This document shows, piece by piece, positions 1-7,713 of a stretch of 64,000 nucleotides of DNA. Position numbers and translations under genes: made by a program. Source of the stretch: Bradyrhizobium sp. CB1717 (GTDB taxonomy: Bacteria > Pseudomonadota > Alphaproteobacteria > Rhizobiales > Xanthobacteraceae); NCBI RefSeq assembly GCF_029714325.1, contig NZ_CP121666.1:6727001-6791000 (forward strand), written 5' to 3'. The notes under the pieces were generated by a model, which searched no databases, was not told where the DNA came from, and saw only the letters and a program-made list of their open reading frames with translations. Position 1 is the stretch's first letter; each line of letters starts with the position of its first letter.

Positions 1-332
1 AGGCCGGCAAGGCCAGGAGCCTCGCCATCATGGCGCCCGCGCGCAACCCGATCTTCAAGGACGTGCCGACGCTGAAGGAGGCGATGGGCATCGACTACGC
101 CACCGGGGCCTGGCGCGGCATCGGCGCGCCGAAGAACCTGCCGCCGGAGATCGCCACCAAGCTCACCGCGGCGCTGAAAAAGGTCTACGACTCCGCCGAG
201 TTCAAGGACTTCATGAGCAATCGCGGCTTCGGCACCGTGTGGGGCGATGCGGCCCATTTCGCCGGCTTCATGGACAAGGGCGATGCCCAGATGGGCGAGG
301 CGATGAAGGCGGCCGGCCTGAGCAAGGCGTGA
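1..332 (+). CDS. tctC: Tripartite tricarboxylate transporter substrate-binding protein, C-terminal part (TctC/Bug family)
   Basis: This is the last ~110 codons of a periplasmic solute-binding protein; the start lies left of the window and the frame is open from base 3. The C-terminal segment reads like Bug/TctC proteins: a WRGIGAPKNLPPEI stretch, then helices of the type that follow the ligand pocket. Family knowledge: the protein captures a carboxylate in the periplasm and hands it to a TctA/TctB membrane pair. The order tctC-tctB-tctA directly downstream supports this strongly. The substrate cannot be told from this fragment. The stop is TGA at 330-332. Confidence 0.88.
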   Translation, partial: AGKARSLAIMAPARNPIFKDVPTLKEAMGIDYATGAWRGIGAPKNLPPEIATKLTAALKKVYDSAEFKDFMSNRGFGTVWGDAAHFAGFMDKGDAQMGEAMKAAGLSKA

Positions 333-339
333 TTGTTCA

Positions 340-482
340 CCTTTCCCCGCCTGCGGGGAGAGGTCGGATCGCATCGCAGATGCGATCCGGGTGAGGGGGA
401 GTCTCCACGAGTTCAGCTCTCACCGTTCGCGCGGAAAGTCCCCTCACCCCACCCCTCTCCCCGTAAGAACGGGGGGAGGGAG
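340..482. repeat. Palindromic intergenic repeat (CTCCCC-type)
   Basis: This block fills most of the tctC-tctB gap. Its left arm contains GGGGAGAGGTCGG and GGGTGAGGGGGA; its right arm carries the complementary CCCCTCACCCC and CCCTCTCCCCG. A shorter internal palindrome (GGATCGCATC/GATGCGATCC) sits in the left half. Elements of this type are scattered in rhizobial genomes (from memory). It separates genes that are otherwise tightly packed and might act as a processing or attenuation site in the tct message. Confidence 0.7.
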
Positions 483-506
483 AAGAAAGCCCACAGGACC
501 CTCGCC

Positions 507-1010
507 ATGCGTCTTCCCGACTCCGTCACGGGATCGTTTCTCGTCGTGCTCGGCGCGGCTGCCGCCTATGGCGGCTACATCCTGCCGCCGGTGCCGGGGC
601 AGCCGGTCGGCCCCAACGTGTTTCCGCTGGTGATCGGCACGGGCCTCGCGCTGTGCGGGCTCGCGATCGTGTTCGGCATCGGCCATTCCTTCGAAGAGGA
701 GGAAGAGCTCATCCCGTTCGAGGACGGCCAGGCAGCTGCCCCGCCGCCGCAAGGAAAACTCCAGGGCAAGCTCTACGGCCTGCGCGCCTTGCTGCCGCCG
801 GCGCTGCTGCTGTTCTACGTCTTTGCCGCCGACCGGCTCGGCTTCATCATCACCGCGGCGATCATGGTCTACGTCACCTCGACCGCGCTCGGCGCCAAGT
901 GGAAGCTGGCGCTGCCGCTCGCCGCGCTGTCGCCCTTCGCCATCCACCTCATCTTCGGCAAGCTATTGCGCGTGCCGCTGCCCGCCGGCCTGTTGCCGAC
1001 GCCCTGGTAA
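507..1010 (+). CDS. tctB: Tripartite tricarboxylate transporter small membrane subunit TctB
   Basis: 167 residues with four predicted membrane helices: one near residues 10-28 (a GSFLVVLGAAAAYGGY-type segment), a second near 38-55, and two in the C-terminal half separated by a short cytosolic loop. Size and layout match TctB, the small membrane subunit that pairs with TctA. I chose ATG 507 because the in-frame codons upstream (333-506) are made of intergenic palindromic repeat sequence and carry no family similarity. It lies between tctC and tctA, with only four bases before tctA, so the three are likely co-transcribed. Confidence 0.85.
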   Translation: MRLPDSVTGSFLVVLGAAAAYGGYILPPVPGQPVGPNVFPLVIGTGLALCGLAIVFGIGHSFEEEEELIPFEDGQAAAPPPQGKLQGKLYGLRALLPPALLLFYVFAADRLGFIITAAIMVYVTSTALGAKWKLALPLAALSPFAIHLIFGKLLRVPLPAGLLPTPW

Positions 1011-1014
1011 TCCC

Positions 1015-2526
1015 ATGCTCAAGACCCTGATTGATGCCTTCGCGCTGATCTCCACCTGGGAGGTCATCATCGCGATGTTCGCAGCCTCCGTGTACGGCCT
1101 CGTCATCGGCTCGCTGCCGGGCCTGTCGGCGACGATGGCGACCGCCCTGCTCGTCCCCGTCACCTTCTACCTGTCGCCGATCGCGGCGATCGCGACCATC
1201 GTGGCGGCGTCTTCGATGGCGATCTTCTCCGGCGACATTCCCGGCGCGCTGTTGCGCATTCCCGGCACGCCAGCCTCCGCGGCCTATGCGGATGAGGCCT
1301 ATGCCATGACCCGCAAGGGCCAGGCCGAGCTTGCGCTCGGTGCCGGCGTCTGGTTCTCCGCGGTCGGCGGCATCGCCGGCGTACTGTCGCTGATGATCCT
1401 GGCGCCGCCGCTCGCCGAGATCGCGCTGTCGTTCTCGACCTTCGAATATTTCTGGCTGGCGCTGCTCGGCCTGATGTGCGCCACGCTGGTGGCGCGCTCC
1501 TCGCCGGTGAAGGCGATCGCCGGCATGTTCATCGGCCTGCTCGTCTCCTGCATCGGCATCGAGAATCCCGGCGGCATCCCGCGCTTCACATTTGGCATTA
1601 CGGACCTGTTCGGCGGCATCGAGCCGATCCCGGCCCTCGTCGGCGTGTTCGCGGTGGCGCAGGTGATGCGCGCGATGCTGACGCCGGAACCACCGCCGCT
1701 GCCGCGCCGAAAATTCGGAAGCATCATGGCCGGCCAGTGGTTGCTGACGAAGAAGTATCACTGGCAGATGACGCGCGGGAACATCGTCGGCATCATCATC
1801 GGCGTGCTGCCCGGCGCCGGCGCCGACATGGCGGCCTGGGTCTCCTACGCGATGTCGAAGCGCTTCTCCAAGGAGAAGGAAAAGTTCGGCACCGGCCATG
1901 TCGAGGGCCTGGTCGAGGCCGGCGCCAGCAACAATGCCAGCATCGCCTCCGGCTGGGTACCCTCGCTGCTGTTCGGCATCCCCGGCGACACCATCGCCGC
2001 GATCGCGATCGGCGTGCTCTACATGAAGGGCCTCAATCCGGGCCCGACGCTGTTCACCGAGAAGGCGTCGAGCATGTACGCGATCTACCTCATGTTCATC
2101 ATCGCGAACATCCTGATGATCCCGCTCGGCATCGCGATGATCCGCGTCGCCGCCTACATCCTGCTGGCGCCGCGCTCGACCGTGATGCCGATCATCATGC
2201 TGTGCTGCGCGGTCGGCTCGTTCGCGATCGGCAACAACATGTTCGGCGTCGTCACGGTCGCCGCCTTCGGGGTGATCGGCTACGTCATGGAGGCGAACGG
2301 CTATCCCGTCGCCGCGATGGTGCTCGGCATCGTCATGGGCACCATGGTCGAGCAGGCCTTCGTGACCTCGCTGATCAAGTCCGACGGCAGCATCCTGCCG
2401 TTCTTCGAGCGCCCGGTCGCCGCCATCCTCGCCGCCATGGCGATCGGCGCCCTGCTCTGGCCGGTGATGGTGTGGGTGTGGCGGAAGGTGAAACCGATGC
2501 AGACGGCCGCGGCGACATCCCGGTGA
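1015..2526 (+). CDS. tctA: Tripartite tricarboxylate transporter large permease TctA
   Basis: 503 residues, the usual TctA length, with about 11-12 membrane helices. The N-terminal half has the family glycine/proline signature (GSLPGLSATMATALLVP and FSGDIPGALLRIPGTPASAA). The second half repeats the theme with GVLPGAGADMAAWVSY and FGIPGDTIAAIAIGVL. The two similar halves reflect the internal duplication known for this family. TctA forms the transport path and is thought to be driven by an ion gradient. The ATG at 1015 follows the tctB stop by four bases and has no clear ribosome-binding site, so translation is probably coupled. An open frame running upstream to 823 overlaps tctB and is rejected. 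Confidence 0.93.
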   Translation: MLKTLIDAFALISTWEVIIAMFAASVYGLVIGSLPGLSATMATALLVPVTFYLSPIAAIATIVAASSMAIFSGDIPGALLRIPGTPASAAYADEAYAMTRKGQAELALGAGVWFSAVGGIAGVLSLMILAPPLAEIALSFSTFEYFWLALLGLMCATLVARSSPVKAIAGMFIGLLVSCIGIENPGGIPRFTFGITDLFGGIEPIPALVGVFAVAQVMRAMLTPEPPPLPRRKFGSIMAGQWLLTKKYHWQMTRGNIVGIIIGVLPGAGADMAAWVSYAMSKRFSKEKEKFGTGHVEGLVEAGASNNASIASGWVPSLLFGIPGDTIAAIAIGVLYMKGLNPGPTLFTEKASSMYAIYLMFIIANILMIPLGIAMIRVAAYILLAPRSTVMPIIMLCCAVGSFAIGNNMFGVVTVAAFGVIGYVMEANGYPVAAMVLGIVMGTMVEQAFVTSLIKSDGSILPFFERPVAAILAAMAIGALLWPVMVWVWRKVKPMQTAAATSR

Positions 2527-2577
2527 TATCGGGCGGGCGGCCCTCGCCTGCCTCCCCTCGGCGTTGTAAAGCAGGGC

Positions 2578-3567
2578 ATGACTGAGAAGAAGGCCTCGCT
2601 CGACATCAAAACCCTCGCCCGCGACCTGCGCGCCGGCAGCCGCGCGGCGCTCGCGCGGGCCATCACGCTGGTGGAGAGCCGGCGCGCCGACCATCAGGCG
2701 CTGGCGCGGGAGCTGGTGCAGAAGCTTCTGCCGGACACCGGCAAGGCGTTTCGCGTCGGCATCACCGGCTCGCCCGGCGTCGGCAAATCCACCACCATCG
2801 ATGCGCTCGGGACCTATCTGATCGAACAGGGCCACAAGGTCGCGGTGCTCGCGGTCGATCCGTCCTCGGCGCGCAGCGGTGGCTCGATCCTCGGCGACAA
2901 GACACGGATGGCGCGCCTCGCGGCCTCCGCCGACGCCTTCATTCGCCCCTCGCCGTCCTCGGGCACGCTCGGCGGCGTCGCCGCCAAGACGCGCGAGGCG
3001 ATGCTCTTGTGCGAGGCGGCCGGCTTCGGCGTCGTGCTGGTCGAGACCGTCGGCATCGGCCAGTCCGAGACCGCGGTCTGCGACATGACCGATTTCTTCC
3101 TCGCACTCATGCTGCCGGGCGGTGGCGACGAGCTGCAGGGCATCAAAAAGGGCCTGGTCGAGCTCGCCGACATGATCGCGATCAACAAGGCCGACGGCGA
3201 CAACCTCAAGCGCGCCAAGATCACCGCTGCCGATTATCGCGGCGCGCTGCATATCTTGGCGCCGCGATCCGAGCATTGGCATCCGCCGGTCGAGACCTAT
3301 TCGGCCCTGACCGGCGACGGTATCGCAAAGATCTGGCAGAAGGTTCTGGATCACCGCAAGGCGATGAATGCGTCCGGCGATTTCGCCGCGCGGCGGCGCG
3401 AGCAGCAGGTGAAGTGGATGTGGTCGATGCTGGAGCAGCGCATGCTGGCGCGGCTGCGCAGCGAGGCCTCGGTGCGGACCAAGGTTCGCAAGATCGAGGC
3501 CGAAGTCGCCGAAGGCCATCTCACGCCGGGGCTCGCCGCCGAGCAGATCCTGGAGTTGCTGCAATGA
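2578..3567 (+). CDS. meaB: Methylmalonyl-CoA mutase-associated GTPase MeaB
   Basis: 329 residues, full length for the MeaB/ArgK G-protein family. Visible motifs are Walker A GSPGVGKST (64-72), AVDPSSARSGGSILGDKTRM (switch region, from about 92), ETVGIGQSE (156-164) and the guanine-specificity motif NKAD (203-206). MeaB proteins protect and reload adenosylcobalamin in methylmalonyl-CoA mutase and related B12 mutases, coupling GTP hydrolysis to cofactor delivery. No mutase gene is in this window, so the client is encoded elsewhere. The stop overlaps the next start in an ATGA arrangement, indicating co-translation with the peptidase-like gene that follows. Confidence 0.94.
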   Translation: MTEKKASLDIKTLARDLRAGSRAALARAITLVESRRADHQALARELVQKLLPDTGKAFRVGITGSPGVGKSTTIDALGTYLIEQGHKVAVLAVDPSSARSGGSILGDKTRMARLAASADAFIRPSPSSGTLGGVAAKTREAMLLCEAAGFGVVLVETVGIGQSETAVCDMTDFFLALMLPGGGDELQGIKKGLVELADMIAINKADGDNLKRAKITAADYRGALHILAPRSEHWHPPVETYSALTGDGIAKIWQKVLDHRKAMNASGDFAARRREQQVKWMWSMLEQRMLARLRSEASVRTKVRKIEAEVAEGHLTPGLAAEQILELLQ

Positions 3568-4220
3568 GCGACAAGCTCCGCATTCTCCTCACCGGGTTCG
3601 GACCGTTTCCCGGCGCCTCCTATAATCCGACCCAGCCGCTGGTGGCACGGCTGACGCAACTGCGCCGGCCGGCGCTCGATAATGTCGCGATCGCCAGCCA
3701 CATCTTCCCCGTCACCTATGCTGCGGTCGACCGGCAATTGCCCGAGGTGCTCGCCGCGCAAATGCCCGACGCGCTCCTGATGTTCGGTCTCGCCGCCCGC
3801 ACGCCGTACCTGCGCATCGAGACCCGGGCGCGCAACGCGGTCACCATGCTCTGGCCCGATGCCGCCAACACCCGCTCCAGCAAGCGCGGCATCGCCGGCC
3901 ATTCCGACGCGATGATGTTCGGCCCGCACACGGCACGGCTGCTGCGCGCCGCGCGCCTCACCGGCATCGACGCGCGCGCCTCGCGCGATGCCGGCGCCTA
4001 TCTCTGCAACTATCTGAGCTGGCGCGCGATCGAGAACGTCAGGGCGGGCGGACCGAAGCTTGCGGCGTTCATCCATATTCCCCTGCTGGCACGCAGCGGC
4101 GCGGTGCGGCGCAAGGGTGCGCCGCGCATCACGCTGGACGAGCTGGTGGATGCGGGGGAAGCGATGCTGATGGAGATGGTGGGATTGGCAAGGAAGGCGC
4201 GGAACACGCCGGTTTCGTAG
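3564..4220 (+). CDS. Pyrrolidone-carboxylate peptidase-like protein (peptidase C15)
   Basis: 218 residues. The N-terminus LLTGFGPFPG is the C15 signature, and all three catalytic positions can be matched: Glu86 (LRIETRARN), Cys148 (DAGAYLCNY) and His171 (AAFIHIPLL). The family removes N-terminal pyroglutamate from peptides in the cytoplasm. The surroundings of the Cys differ from classical Pcp (AGAYLCN rather than AGTFVCN), so substrate preference may differ. The start overlaps the meaB stop (ATGA), which implies coupling, although no functional link between the two proteins is obvious. The TAG stop at 4218-4220 lies inside the left arm of a palindromic repeat. Confidence 0.85.
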   Translation: MSDKLRILLTGFGPFPGASYNPTQPLVARLTQLRRPALDNVAIASHIFPVTYAAVDRQLPEVLAAQMPDALLMFGLAARTPYLRIETRARNAVTMLWPDAANTRSSKRGIAGHSDAMMFGPHTARLLRAARLTGIDARASRDAGAYLCNYLSWRAIENVRAGGPKLAAFIHIPLLARSGAVRRKGAPRITLDELVDAGEAMLMEMVGLARKARNTPVS

Positions 4221-4307
4221 GGTGGCAAAGGCGCGTAGCGCCGTGCCCACCATGCTTCCGCATCGATGGTGAAAATGGTGGGCACGCTGCGCTTTGCCCA
4301 CCCTACG
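4216..4307. repeat. Palindromic repeat overlapping the end of the C15 peptidase gene
   Basis: The arms are CGTAGGGTGGCAAAG (4216-4230) and CTTTGCCCACCCTACG (4292-4307), complementary apart from one bulged base. An inner pair is formed by GTGCCCACCAT and ATGGTGGGCAC. Transcribed RNA would fold into a long hairpin that includes the stop codon of the upstream gene, so it may serve as a 3'-end stabiliser. I recall the GTAGGGTGGG...CCCACCCTAC family as common in Bradyrhizobium-type genomes. Confidence 0.8.
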
Positions 4308-4408
4308 GCTGCGTAAACATTTAACCCTACCGCGAACAATCCCCACGGCCCCGGCCGCCCTGCGCTACCTAACCGCTGCGGACCCCCGCGTCCGCCGGAG
4401 GACGCATC

Positions 4409-5779
4409 ATGGACCTCAATCGCCGTCACCTCATCGGGGCTTCGACCGCTGGCATCGCCGGCGCGCTGGCCATGCCGGCCGACGCCGCACGCGCAGCGCC
4501 GCTGACGTCGCTGCTCGGCCGCGATGCCACCCAATATGGCGTGCGGCCCGGCAGCAGCGAGGACCAGACCCGCCCGCTGCAGCGCGCGATCGACGAGGCC
4601 GCGCGGGCGCAAATTCCGCTTGCCTTGCCTCCCGGCGTCTACCGCAGCGGATTGCTGCGGCTGCCGAATGGCGCGCAACTGATCGGCGTGCGCGGCGCGA
4701 CCAAACTCGTCTTCACCGGCGGCGCCTCGGCGATCCAGAGCGACGGCTCCGATGCGATCGGCCTCACCGGCATCACCTTCGACGGCGCCGGCATTCCGCT
4801 GCCGACGCGACGCGGCCTAATCCATGCGCTCGGCGGGCGCGATGTGCGCATCGCCGATTGCGAGATCACGAACTCGGGCGGCAGCGGCATCTGGCTCGAG
4901 CAGGTCGCCGGCGACATCTCCGGCAACATCTTCACAAATATTGCGGTGACCGCGGTGGTCTCCTTCGACGCCAGGGGCCTCAGCGTCTCGCGCAACACGA
5001 TTCTCGACACCAATGACAACGGCATCGAGATCCTGCGTACCTCGATCGGCGACGACGGCACGCTGGTGGCCGACAACCGCATCGAGAACATCAAGGCCGG
5101 GCCCGGCGGCTCCGGGCAGTACGGCAATGCCATCAACGCCTTCCGCGCCGGCAATGTGATCGTGCGCGGCAACCGCATCAGGAACTGCGACTATTCCGCG
5201 GTGCGCGGCAATTCGGCCTCCAACATCCACATATCAGGCAACAGCGTCAGCAACGTGCGCGAGGTCGCGCTGTATTCCGAGTTCGCGTTCGAGGCCGCCG
5301 TGATCGCCAACAACACAGTCGACGGCGCCGCGGTCGGCGTCTCCGTCTGCAATTTCAACGAGGGCGGCCGCATCGCGGTGGTCCAGGGCAACATCATCCG
5401 CAATCTGATCCCGAAGCGCCCCATCGGCACCGCGCCGGATGACGATGCCGGCGTCGGCATCTACATCGAGGCTGATACCTCGGTGACCGGCAACGTGATC
5501 GAGAACGCGCCGTCCTACGGCATCGTCGCCGGCTGGGGCAAATATCTGCGCGACGTCGCGATCACGGGCAATGTGATCCGCAAGGCGCTGGCCGGCGTCG
5601 GCGTCTCCGTGGTGCCCGGCGCCGGCACCGCGCTCGTCAACAACAACATGATCTCGGAAACCCCGCGCGGCGCCGTGGTCGGCCTCGACCACGCGCGCGC
5701 GGTGACGGCGGACCTGTCGGCCGACGGCGCCCAGCGGTTTGCGCAGGTGGTGATCGGCGGGAACGCGGTGCGGCGGTAG
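4409..5779 (+). CDS. Exported parallel beta-helix repeat protein (TIGR03808-like, Tat signal)
   Basis: 456 residues. The N-terminus MDLNRRHLIGASTAG followed by an Ala-rich hydrophobic stretch is a twin-arginine signal with a likely cleavage after ADAARAA. Residues ~45-100 resemble the start of pectate-lyase-like folds (QYGVRPGSSEDQTRPLQRAI; LALPPGVYRSG). The rest is a run of ~20-25-residue turns rich in Asn and Gly (NRIENI, GNRIRNC, GNSVSNV, NNTVDGA, GNVIENA), the pattern of a right-handed beta-helix. No catalytic residue set is recognisable. It fits the twin-arginine-translocated repeat family TIGR03808, known from Bradyrhizobium/Rhodopseudomonas relatives, function unknown. It is transcribed alone, between two repeat blocks. 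Confidence 0.85.
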   Translation: MDLNRRHLIGASTAGIAGALAMPADAARAAPLTSLLGRDATQYGVRPGSSEDQTRPLQRAIDEAARAQIPLALPPGVYRSGLLRLPNGAQLIGVRGATKLVFTGGASAIQSDGSDAIGLTGITFDGAGIPLPTRRGLIHALGGRDVRIADCEITNSGGSGIWLEQVAGDISGNIFTNIAVTAVVSFDARGLSVSRNTILDTNDNGIEILRTSIGDDGTLVADNRIENIKAGPGGSGQYGNAINAFRAGNVIVRGNRIRNCDYSAVRGNSASNIHISGNSVSNVREVALYSEFAFEAAVIANNTVDGAAVGVSVCNFNEGGRIAVVQGNIIRNLIPKRPIGTAPDDDAGVGIYIEADTSVTGNVIENAPSYGIVAGWGKYLRDVAITGNVIRKALAGVGVSVVPGAGTALVNNNMISETPRGAVVGLDHARAVTADLSADGAQRFAQVVIGGNAVRR

Positions 5780-5789
5780 GTGCGCCGCC

Positions 5790-5864
5790 ACAGCCGGGCC
5801 GTTCATCCTTCGAGGCTCTCCAAGGGACGCGCTGCGTCCCATGCCTCGCGCCTCAGGATGACGG
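5790..5864. repeat. Palindromic repeat, CATCCTTCGAGG family, copy 1
   Basis: It reads CCGTTCATCCTTCGAGGCT ... GCCTCGCGCCTCAGGATGACGG, an imperfect palindrome with an inner GGGACGC/GCGTCCC stem. It closely matches copy 3 at 6290-6371, including the preceding CCACAGCCGGG, and is related to copy 2 at 5911-5973 in the other orientation. Confidence 0.8.
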
Positions 5865-5910
5865 AATAGCCTGAGGTTGTTTCACAAAAACTTGACAACC
5901 AAAACGCTGC

Positions 5911-5973
5911 CGTCATCCTGAGGTGCGAGCCGTACGGTGCGCAGCGCCGTACGGGGAGCCTCGAAGGATGATG
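5911..5973. repeat. Palindromic repeat, CATCCTTCGAGG family, copy 2 (carries the 5' signals of the GIY-YIG gene)
   Basis: The arms are CGTCATCCTGAGG and GCCTCGAAGGATGATG, with an inner CGTACGG/CCGTACG stem. The right arm ends three bases before the proposed GTG start of the GIY-YIG gene and supplies its AAGG Shine-Dalgarno sequence at 5964-5967. The repeat has therefore become part of a translation-initiation region. Confidence 0.75.
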
Positions 5974-5975
5974 TT

Positions 5976-6284
5976 GTGGGCGTCTATGTCTACATGCTGA
6001 GATGCGCGGACGGCTCTTTCTACATTGGCAGCGCCACCGGCGAGGACACGTCCAAGCGGGTCGACGAGCATAATGCCGGTGCTTATCCTGGATATACCTA
6101 TTCGAGGCGCCCCGTCGTCCTGGTTTGGTCCGAGTACTTCGATCGCATCACGGACGGCATCGCTGCCGAGCGGCAGCTCAAGGGCTGGAGTCGTGCCAAG
6201 AAGGAAGCGCTTATTCGTTCGGACTGGAAGTCGGTAAGCCAGCTTGCGCGACGGCGCGCGGGACAGCCCAAGCCGAACAAATAG
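5976..6284 (+). CDS. GIY-YIG nuclease-fold protein (UPF0213-like)
   Basis: 102 residues from GTG 5976. The GIY-YIG core begins at once: YVYMLRCADGSFYIGSA, then a conserved Arg/Glu/His region (KRVDEHNAGAYPGYT) and RRPVVLVW, with a Glu in the third block (AAERQLKGWSRAKKEALI). This matches the short stand-alone GIY-YIG family, whose in vivo roles are mostly unknown, though several members cut DNA. I chose GTG 5976 because it has AAGG eight bases upstream and starts at the domain boundary; GTG 5937 would add 13 residues encoded by repeat DNA. Palindromic repeats flank the gene on both sides. A trailing basic tail (ARRRAGQPKPNK) may bind nucleic acid. Confidence 0.85.
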   Translation: MGVYVYMLRCADGSFYIGSATGEDTSKRVDEHNAGAYPGYTYSRRPVVLVWSEYFDRITDGIAAERQLKGWSRAKKEALIRSDWKSVSQLARRRAGQPKPNK

Positions 6285-6289
6285 CGCGG

Positions 6290-6371
6290 CGCGGCCACAG
6301 CCGGGCCGTTCATCCTTCGAGGCTTGCCGTAGGACGCGTTGCGTCCCATGGCTCGCGCCTCAGGATGACGG
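6290..6371. repeat. Palindromic repeat, CATCCTTCGAGG family, copy 3
   Basis: It reads CCACAGCCGGGCCGTTCATCCTTCGAGGCT ... GCTCGCGCCTCAGGATGACG with an inner GGACGCG/GCGTCC stem. It is nearly the same as copy 1 (5790-5864), so the GIY-YIG gene sits between like-oriented copies. Confidence 0.8.
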
Positions 6372-6406
6372 GGTGGGAGAAGGCGCGGCCGCCATCGAGT
6401 GATCCG

Positions 6407-7228
6407 CTAGAACGCGTTCCTGAGCAGCGGGTACTTCGCCTCGATGCCGTCGAGGCTGAGGGTGAATTCGACGACGCGCTCGGGGGCTGCGACGATTTCG
6501 GCGGCCGGCGGAGCGAACTGTGGCAGGAGGGTTGCCATTGCAGCAGGCGTCGCGACCGGCGGCTTCACCGCGGGCGCTGTGGGTGACGCCATTGCGGCAG
6601 GCGCGGCAACCGGTGGCCACACCGCAGGCGTGGTGCGCGGGGCCATCGCAGCGGGCAGAGCCACCGGCGGCCTCACAACGGGTGCGGTTGACGCCGCCCT
6701 CGCAGCGGGAGCCCTGAGCGGCGACAGCGCGGCAGGCGCGGTGAACGAGGCTATCGCCACGGGCGCAGCCAGCGGCACAAGCGGGGCTTCGGGGACTTCG
6801 GCGAGAACATCCGGCTTGGGATCGAGCCTGACCGGCTCGGCGGTCTCGGGGGTGATGTGGACGGTCTTTGGCTGCACGGTCTTGGGCTGCACGGTCTTGG
6901 GCTGCACGGTCTGCGCCTGCTGATCGCGCGGAAACACGCGAGGCATCGTCGCCGGCGACCAGCCGAATGCGGAGGTGACGCTCGCGGCTGCCGCAGCGAC
7001 GTCCCCGCCGGTGGCGATGGCGCGCCAGGTCTGGACGGCGCGCTTGGCTTCCTGGATGTTCTCGAGAAAGGCGAGCTCGGAGTGATAGCGGCGCCAGCGG
7101 CCGGTCTCGAACGTCTCGGAGAGATGTTCCAACCGCTGTTCGGCGAGAGTGCACCAGCGCGCCGCAACTTCGCGACTGCAAGCCTCCGCGCGGAAGGGCG
7201 CGTAACCAGACTCTTGGCGATGTGTCAT
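6407..7228 (-). CDS. Hypothetical protein with conserved N-terminus and Ala/Pro-rich repeat region
   Basis: 273 residues from ATG 7228. Residues 1-75 are ordered and alpha-helical (MTHRQESGYAPF ... AARWCTLAEQRLEHLSETF ... LENIQEAKRAVQTWRAIA) and resemble an N-terminal domain found in Bradyrhizobium-type hypothetical proteins (possibly TIGR03809; from memory). Then comes a (KTVQP)n stretch from an exact 15-bp tandem repeat, followed by a low-complexity Ala/Pro/Val region built on a degenerate 20-25-residue unit (PPVA.PAAMA.). The C-terminus (VVEFTLSLDGIEAKYPLL) is ordered again. An upstream in-frame TTG at 7270 lacks support. There is no signal peptide or membrane segment. Function unknown. 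Confidence 0.65.
   Translation of the reverse strand: MTHRQESGYAPFRAEACSREVAARWCTLAEQRLEHLSETFETGRWRRYHSELAFLENIQEAKRAVQTWRAIATGGDVAAAAASVTSAFGWSPATMPRVFPRDQQAQTVQPKTVQPKTVQPKTVHITPETAEPVRLDPKPDVLAEVPEAPLVPLAAPVAIASFTAPAALSPLRAPAARAASTAPVVRPPVALPAAMAPRTTPAVWPPVAAPAAMASPTAPAVKPPVATPAAMATLLPQFAPPAAEIVAAPERVVEFTLSLDGIEAKYPLLRNAF
6871..6912. repeat. 15-bp coding tandem repeat (about 2.8 copies)
   Basis: The plus-strand unit GCTGCACGGTCTTGG occurs at 6871-6885 and 6886-6900, with a third, partial copy at 6901-6912. It encodes KTVQP pentapeptides on the minus strand. The copies are identical, which suggests recent expansion or strong selection, and the tract could vary in length by slippage in steps of five codons. 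Confidence 0.9.
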
Positions 7229-7713
7229 GAACCAGCCCGTTGGGAGAAAACACGGACGCGGGGGACGCAACGCACACGAATCAATTTAGACGCGACATGA
7301 ATATTTTGTGGAAAAGTTTTGACTTGTCCAGCAACGACGCGCCGTCCGTCATGAAAGACCGTAGTCGCGCGGAGAATTGCTGTGATTTCGAGTCAAGCTT
7401 CGCACAAGCATGACGGACGTGCGCGGCACTTGATCGACGCTGGCGCTCGGCGCCACCGTGATCGCTCAACCGGAAGCTGATTCCGAATATCGCTTCAAGG
7501 AATCGGATGCAAAAAAAGAAAAGACCCGTCCGGGGGGACAACCGGACGGGTCGAGCCATATGGGCGCTTGGGGTGGATGGGCGCTCGCGCCTGATATGAC
7601 TGATGGGGAGGGATGACCGCTCCCACATAATTTGGTCGTGCTAGCGGGCTGAACGTTCAAATTCGGCGTTTGATTTTTTAGCCTTCGGCGTGCGCGCAAA
7701 GTTGTCGCAGAAG
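7229..7713. other. Gene-free interval of 485 bases
   Basis: I see no convincing gene here. It holds the upstream region of the minus-strand hypothetical gene (AT-rich, TGAATATTTTGTGGAAAAGTT at 7296-7316), a 10-bp inverted repeat GTCCGTCATG (7344-7353) / CATGACGGAC (7409-7418), a smaller GATTCC/GGAATC pair (7479-7504), and the terminator of the subtilase operon (7523-7552). The 115-codon minus frame across it has no family character. Confidence 0.6.
7523..7552 (-). terminator. Rho-independent terminator of the subtilase operon
   Basis: GACCCGTCCG (7523-7532) pairs perfectly with CGGACGGGTC (7543-7552). On the minus strand the stem is followed by a T-rich run, the complement of AAAAAAAGAAAA at 7511-7522. 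It lies about 160 bases past the subtilase stop. Confidence 0.85.

Noticed and set aside
949..3564. 871-codon open frame on the minus strand opposite tctA and meaB
   Set aside because: Composition is Arg/Asp/His/Gly-rich with no family pattern; it mirrors the third-position GC bias of the real genes on the plus strand.
2578..4220. A B12-mutase operon around meaB
   Set aside because: Neither neighbour is a mutase or epimerase; the downstream partner is a C15 peptidase-like gene, so only the GTPase can be named.
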